64,000 bases of DNA from Clostridium hydrogenum (lineage in GTDB: Bacteria; Bacillota; Clostridia; Clostridiales; Clostridiaceae): positions 558,001 through 622,000 of the forward strand of contig NZ_JAEACT010000004.1 in NCBI RefSeq assembly GCF_021432385.1, written 5' to 3'. Within the stretch, counting starts at the first letter, position 1, and every line of letters begins with the position of its first letter. The notes beneath the pieces were generated by a model. It was not told the DNA's origin. It searched no databases and saw only the letters and a list, made by a program, of their open reading frames with translations. This document shows, piece after piece, positions 60,751-64,000 of this stretch. Made by a program: the position numbers and the translations under genes.

Positions 60751-61401
60751 CTAATTACTATATGCAGTAAAGTCTCCTTTAAACTCCCCTGCCTCCGAGG
60801 AGCCTTCCAAAAATACATCTATAACCCTTTTAGAATCTTTTCCTTCTATTTCATAAACATTAATCTTGCCTAGAGCTCCTATTTTTTTCCCTTTCTTGAA
60901 TTGGGATTGAGAATTGCCTACCACGTAAGTACGTCCATTAAAAATAATAGTATCTGCAAACAAGAAATCATATTTTAAATACATCTGATTATTTTTTACG
61001 ATTATGCTTTTATTTGTTTCCGTTCCTTTCTTTGAATATAATTCATAATTACACCCACCACTAACATAATTTCCAATATGCTCTCCCATCTGCTGTTTTA
61101 ATGAAGTTGATACTGCTTTCCCATCTAACATATAAATGCCATTATTTCTCCATTGAATCGTCTGCAGTATCATCTCTGACATTGATGGAAAATATTTTTC
61201 ATTATCGCTATGCCCTTTAAGCATAATTGTCCCTTTGGCTGCAATACTTGGATTATTCGTTTTTATTTTATTAGTTGCTGCAACTTTGACTTTATTGGAA
61301 ATATTACAATAATACAATACCCCAAAAAACATTATAGCTACTATAGAAATTATTATGGCTATATTTTTATGATTACGAAAACTTTTATATTTAGAAGCCA
61401 T
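60751..61401 (-). CDS. Exported or membrane-anchored protein, function unknown
   Basis: About 216 residues from the ATG at 61401 (GGGGGTGGA upstream; a second in-frame ATG lies 15 bases earlier inside that site). A single N-terminal hydrophobic helix (IAIIISIVAIMFFGVLYYC, residues about 14-32) serves as signal or anchor. The rest is hydrophilic and probably outside the cell, with WRNNGIYMLDGKAVSTSLK and KINVYEIEGKDSKRVIDVFL. No family is recognised. Its stop codon adjoins the right end of repeat A8. Confidence 0.7.
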   Translation of the reverse strand: MASKYKSFRNHKNIAIIISIVAIMFFGVLYYCNISNKVKVAATNKIKTNNPSIAAKGTIMLKGHSDNEKYFPSMSEMILQTIQWRNNGIYMLDGKAVSTSLKQQMGEHIGNYVSGGCNYELYSKKGTETNKSIIVKNNQMYLKYDFLFADTIIFNGRTYVVGNSQSQFKKGKKIGALGKINVYEIEGKDSKRVIDVFLEGSSEAGEFKGDFTAYSN

Positions 61402-61579
61402 TCTATCCACCCCCATTTTATATATCTTTACTCATTAACTATGTTTTAAATATAATATCACATTTAAACCCATAAAAAGTAAATTTTAAAATTTTATCAC
61501 AATTATTTTCGATAAAAAATCTTAATTTTAATAAAAATGACATTGATTACATTCTATTTTAATAGTACAATAATAATAT

Positions 61580-61595
61580 AATTGTACGTACAAAT
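61580..61595. promoter_or_regulatory. AraR-like box 1
   Basis: AATTGTACGTACAAAT differs at one base from the known AraR consensus ATTTGTACGTACAAAT. It lies about 120 bases before the ribulokinase start. Confidence 0.75.
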
Positions 61596-61654
61596 TTTAT
61601 TTATTACGAATGCTATTTTATTAACTGCAGATAATATATACGTTACAATCCGCT

Positions 61655-61698
61655 ATATTTGTACAAATATTTATACGTACAAATAGAAGTATTATAAT
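61655..61698 (+). promoter_or_regulatory. AraR-like boxes 2 and 3 overlapping the ribulokinase promoter
   Basis: ATATTTGTACAAATAT (61655-61670) is a perfect palindrome, and ATTTATACGTACAAAT (61669-61684) has one mismatch to the AraR consensus. They cover a promoter with TTATAC and TATAAT (61693-61698). Binding of the repressor here would block transcription in the absence of arabinose. Confidence 0.75.
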
Positions 61699-61715
61699 TA
61701 GATGGGGGAATAAAA

Positions 61716-63323
61716 ATGAACACTACAATTAATGATATCAAAAATTCTATTATCAATGGAAAAACAGTACTTGGTATTGAACTTGGTTCAACACGAATTA
61801 AATCAGTTCTAGTTGGACAAGATAACACTCCTATAGCTTCTGGCAGTCATGATTGGGAAAATAGTTATGTAGACAATATTTGGACCTACAGTTTAGATGA
61901 TGTTTGGAAAGGTATACAGGATAGTTACAAGAACATGGCAAACGACGTAAAAGAAAAATACGGAGTAACATTAGAGACTATTGGTGCAATTGGCTTTAGT
62001 GCCATGATGCATGGTTACATGGTTTTCAACAAAGCTGGCGAACTTTTAGTACCTTTCCGTACTTGGCGTAACACTATTACTGAAAAAGCTTCTGAAGAAC
62101 TTACTAAACTTTTTAACTATCATATTCCTCAAAGATGGAGTATTGCTCACCTTTATCAGGCTATTTTAAATGGTGAAGAACATGTTACTGATATCAGTTT
62201 CCAAACAACCTTGGAAGGTTATGTCCATTGGAAACTAACAGGTGAAAAGGTTATCGGCATTGGTGAAGCTTCCGGAATGTTCCCTATTGATATAAATACT
62301 AAGAATTATAATTCAAAAATGATTGAACAATTTGACGAATTAGTTGCTTCTAAAAATTTTTCTTGGAAGCTTAAAGACATTATGCCAAAAGTTTTGCTTG
62401 CAGGAGAAAATGCTGGTGTTCTTACAGCTGAAGGTGCCAAGCTTTTAGATGTTACCGGTAATTTAAAGCCAGGAATTCCGCTTTGTCCTCCAGAAGGTGA
62501 TGCTGGGACAGGCATGGTTGCAACAAACAGCGTTGCACAGCGTACTGGTAATGTTTCTGCTGGAACCTCTGTTTTTGCAATGATTGTGCTTGAAAAAGAA
62601 TTATCAAAAGTATACGATGCAATTGATTTAGTTACAACACCTACTGGCAGTCTAGTAGCTATGGTTCACTGTAATAACTGTACTTCTGACCTTAATGCTT
62701 GGGTTAACATATTTAAAGAATTCTCTCTTGCAATGGGAATAGATGTAAACATGGACAATTTATTTGCAACACTATATAACAAGGCCCTTGAAGGAGATCC
62801 TGATTGCGGCGGCTTACTTGCTTACAATTACTTTTCTGGCGAACATATAACTAATTTTGAAGAAGGACGACCTTTATTTGTACGTACCCCTGAAAGCAAA
62901 TTTAACTTAGCTAATTTCATACGTGTAAACTTATTTACATCACTAGGTGCACTAAAAACTGGCTTAGATATTCTTCTTAAAGACGAAGGTGTTAAGGTTG
63001 ATGAAATGTTAGGCCATGGTGGTTTATTCAAGACTAAGGAAGTAGGTCAAAAAATTATGGCTGCTGCTATAAATGCTCCTGTTTCCGTTATGGAAACTGC
63101 TGGTGAAGGTGGCGCATGGGGAATGGCCTTACTTGCAGCTTATATGCTTAACAAAACTGAAAATGAAACACTAGAAGAGTATTTAACTAATAAAGTATTT
63201 GCAGGAAAGGTTGGCACAAAAATCGCTCCAGCACCTAATGATATTAAAGGCTTTGATGAATTCATGAAGCGTTACACTAATGGACTTCCTATTGAAAGAG
63301 CAGCCGTAGATAATCTTAAATAA
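61716..63323 (+). CDS. araK: FGGY-family carbohydrate kinase, probable L-ribulokinase AraK
   Basis: A 535-residue FGGY kinase. The N-terminal phosphate loop reads LGIELGSTRIKSVLVG; IGFSAMMHGYMVFN and the later GNVSAGTSVFAMIVLEKEL and MLGHGGLFKT belong to the xylulokinase-like fold, and GEGGAWGMALLAAY closes the ATP site. General annotation would call it xylulokinase, but three AraR-like boxes upstream place it in arabinose use, and in C. acetobutylicum a kinase of this unusual type was shown to be the ribulokinase. The specific call therefore rests on regulation plus published precedent. GATGGGGG precedes the ATG. Confidence 0.82.
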   Translation: MNTTINDIKNSIINGKTVLGIELGSTRIKSVLVGQDNTPIASGSHDWENSYVDNIWTYSLDDVWKGIQDSYKNMANDVKEKYGVTLETIGAIGFSAMMHGYMVFNKAGELLVPFRTWRNTITEKASEELTKLFNYHIPQRWSIAHLYQAILNGEEHVTDISFQTTLEGYVHWKLTGEKVIGIGEASGMFPIDINTKNYNSKMIEQFDELVASKNFSWKLKDIMPKVLLAGENAGVLTAEGAKLLDVTGNLKPGIPLCPPEGDAGTGMVATNSVAQRTGNVSAGTSVFAMIVLEKELSKVYDAIDLVTTPTGSLVAMVHCNNCTSDLNAWVNIFKEFSLAMGIDVNMDNLFATLYNKALEGDPDCGGLLAYNYFSGEHITNFEEGRPLFVRTPESKFNLANFIRVNLFTSLGALKTGLDILLKDEGVKVDEMLGHGGLFKTKEVGQKIMAAAINAPVSVMETAGEGGAWGMALLAAYMLNKTENETLEEYLTNKVFAGKVGTKIAPAPNDIKGFDEFMKRYTNGLPIERAAVDNLK

Positions 63324-63640
63324 TGCGAAGCAAAGTGTAGTACAAAATCAAAGAACCTTTGGCAGGTATAGAAAAATGATGTTAGTGAATAGCGGCTCAA
63401 AATCCTAAATAAAATTAATAAAACTAAGCGGCAAATTTTTTAAAGCTTAAGAGCTTTCGATAACTCGCAAAAATACGCTCAGACAATCTAAAGCTCTAAA
63501 GCTTTAGAAAATTTCCCACTAAGTTTTATACAATTTTATTTAGAAATTTTTTCGCCACTATTCACTAACATCATTTTTTTCCTACACCTACCAAAGGTTC
63601 TTTGATTAATCCACTACATCTTTGTTTCACAATATTTAAA
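63324..63640. repeat. Family B giant hairpin repeat, complete copy B7
   Basis: Directly after the kinase stop codon. Read as its reverse complement it matches B6 (23124-23440) at nearly all positions, including the TCAAAGAACCTTTGG arm and the apical GATTGTCTGAGCG. It is followed, across TTTAAATATTGCGAACC, by repeat A9. Confidence 0.9.
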
Positions 63641-63872
63641 TATTGCGAACCAAAACACAGAGTACGGAGTACAGAGTACAAAGTACAGTGAAGGATGATT
63701 TTCTTCCGCCTTGCTACAGAAAATCCTATAACTTATTTTTAATTGCTTACGCAATTGTGTCATTAATGTTGTTCAGCGAAGCTGACAACATATAAGTTTA
63801 AGATTTACCTAACGTAAGGAAAGGTAAATCATCCTTAACTGTACTCTGTACTCTGATTTAATGGTTCGCAAT
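63641..63872. repeat. Family A multi-hairpin repeat, complete copy A9
   Basis: Forward orientation. Ends TTGCGAACCAAAACACAGAG and CTCTGATTTAATGGTTCGCAA are inverted. It shares the variant GCCTTGCTACAGAAAATC with A3, so A9 and A3 are closest relatives, like B7 and B6. Confidence 0.85.
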
Positions 63873-63888
63873 AATTATAAGTTGTGAA

Positions 63889-64000
63889 TTACAGCAGTCC
63901 CATCTCAAAGCCTTTTAAGTATCTTAAATTAGTCAAAATCACATTAGCCTTCCACCAATTTTTACTTAATTCCCATTCCTTTAAATAATCACTCCAGTTC
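63889..64000 (-). CDS. C-terminal end of an unidentified protein (runs off the window)
   Basis: An open - strand frame of 36 codons ends with TAA at 63889. It reads NWSDYLKEWELSKNWWKANV and ends in LRYLKGFEMGLL. It is too short to classify. The context (AraR-controlled kinase on the other side of two repeats) does not settle it. Confidence 0.45.
   Translation of the reverse strand, partial: NWSDYLKEWELSKNWWKANVILTNLRYLKGFEMGLL

Noticed and set aside
1..64000. tRNA or rRNA genes
   Set aside because: No T-loop motif (GGTTCGAATCC type) in a cloverleaf context and no rRNA-like stretch was noticed; a weak tRNA could still be missed by eye.

Overview
The window is AT-rich, bacterial and gene-dense, and reads as a chromosomal segment of a spore-forming Clostridium (sensu stricto). 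The basis is a class III (Firmicutes-type) fructose-1,6-bisphosphatase, a gerK-type spore germinant-receptor operon, a thlA-like thiolase, strong GGAGG ribosome-binding sites with TTG/GTG starts, an RRNPP-type peptide quorum-sensing regulator, and an FGGY kinase under AraR-like boxes resembling the ribulokinase arrangement known from Clostridium acetobutylicum. No rRNA, tRNA, CRISPR array or prophage was seen. Species is not determined.

Layout. 0-6.9 kb: end of a PAS protein, fbp, small enzymes, and a TetR regulator with two operators. 7-16 kb: small accessory enzymes (RibD/DHFR-like, DJ-1, WYL regulator, PHP, FMN reductase, cupin) and a GNAT gene present twice, separated by many repeats. 16-20.3 kb: MarR-controlled heterodimeric ABC exporter. 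20.7-30.2 kb: chemoreceptor, orphan sensor kinase, glgB, TetR/MFS efflux pair. 30.4-38.1 kb: TetR gene, a gene cut by an IS110 element, thiolase, QueG-like protein, RRNPP regulator plus a 54-codon peptide gene, and a broken WYL regulator. 38.3-45.1 kb: molybdenum hydroxylase cluster (MocA-like transferase, THEP1-like NTPase plus membrane partner, and Mo/FAD/2Fe-2S subunits). 45.1-50.4 kb: gerKA-KC-KB and a ferredoxin-type protein. 50.8-54.4 kb: HExxH protein, a probable large structured RNA, PadR-controlled flavodoxin/membrane operon. 54.7-61.4 kb: QueG-like protein, purA, LysR, YkgJ-like protein, an IS3-family element, exported protein. 61.5-64 kb: AraR boxes and the ribulokinase-like gene.

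The most unusual feature is the number of non-coding repeat families in the gaps. Family A (about 250 bp, several hairpins, ends made of 7-nt tandem units that are complementary left to right) occurs nine times including fragments. Family B (up to about 310 bp, one giant hairpin, usually touching a stop codon) occurs eight times. Family C carries a sigma-A-type promoter and occurs at least seven times. Family D (about 105 bp inverted repeat) occurs four times, and two smaller palindromes E and F two and three times. In A and B the paired arms differ between copies yet stay complementary within each copy. A and B form a composite unit found in opposite orientation at 23 kb and 63 kb. Other points worth attention are the gene-free 51.6-52.13 kb stretch, the unannotated signal-peptide gene next to the RRNPP regulator, and a probable IS110 bridge RNA.
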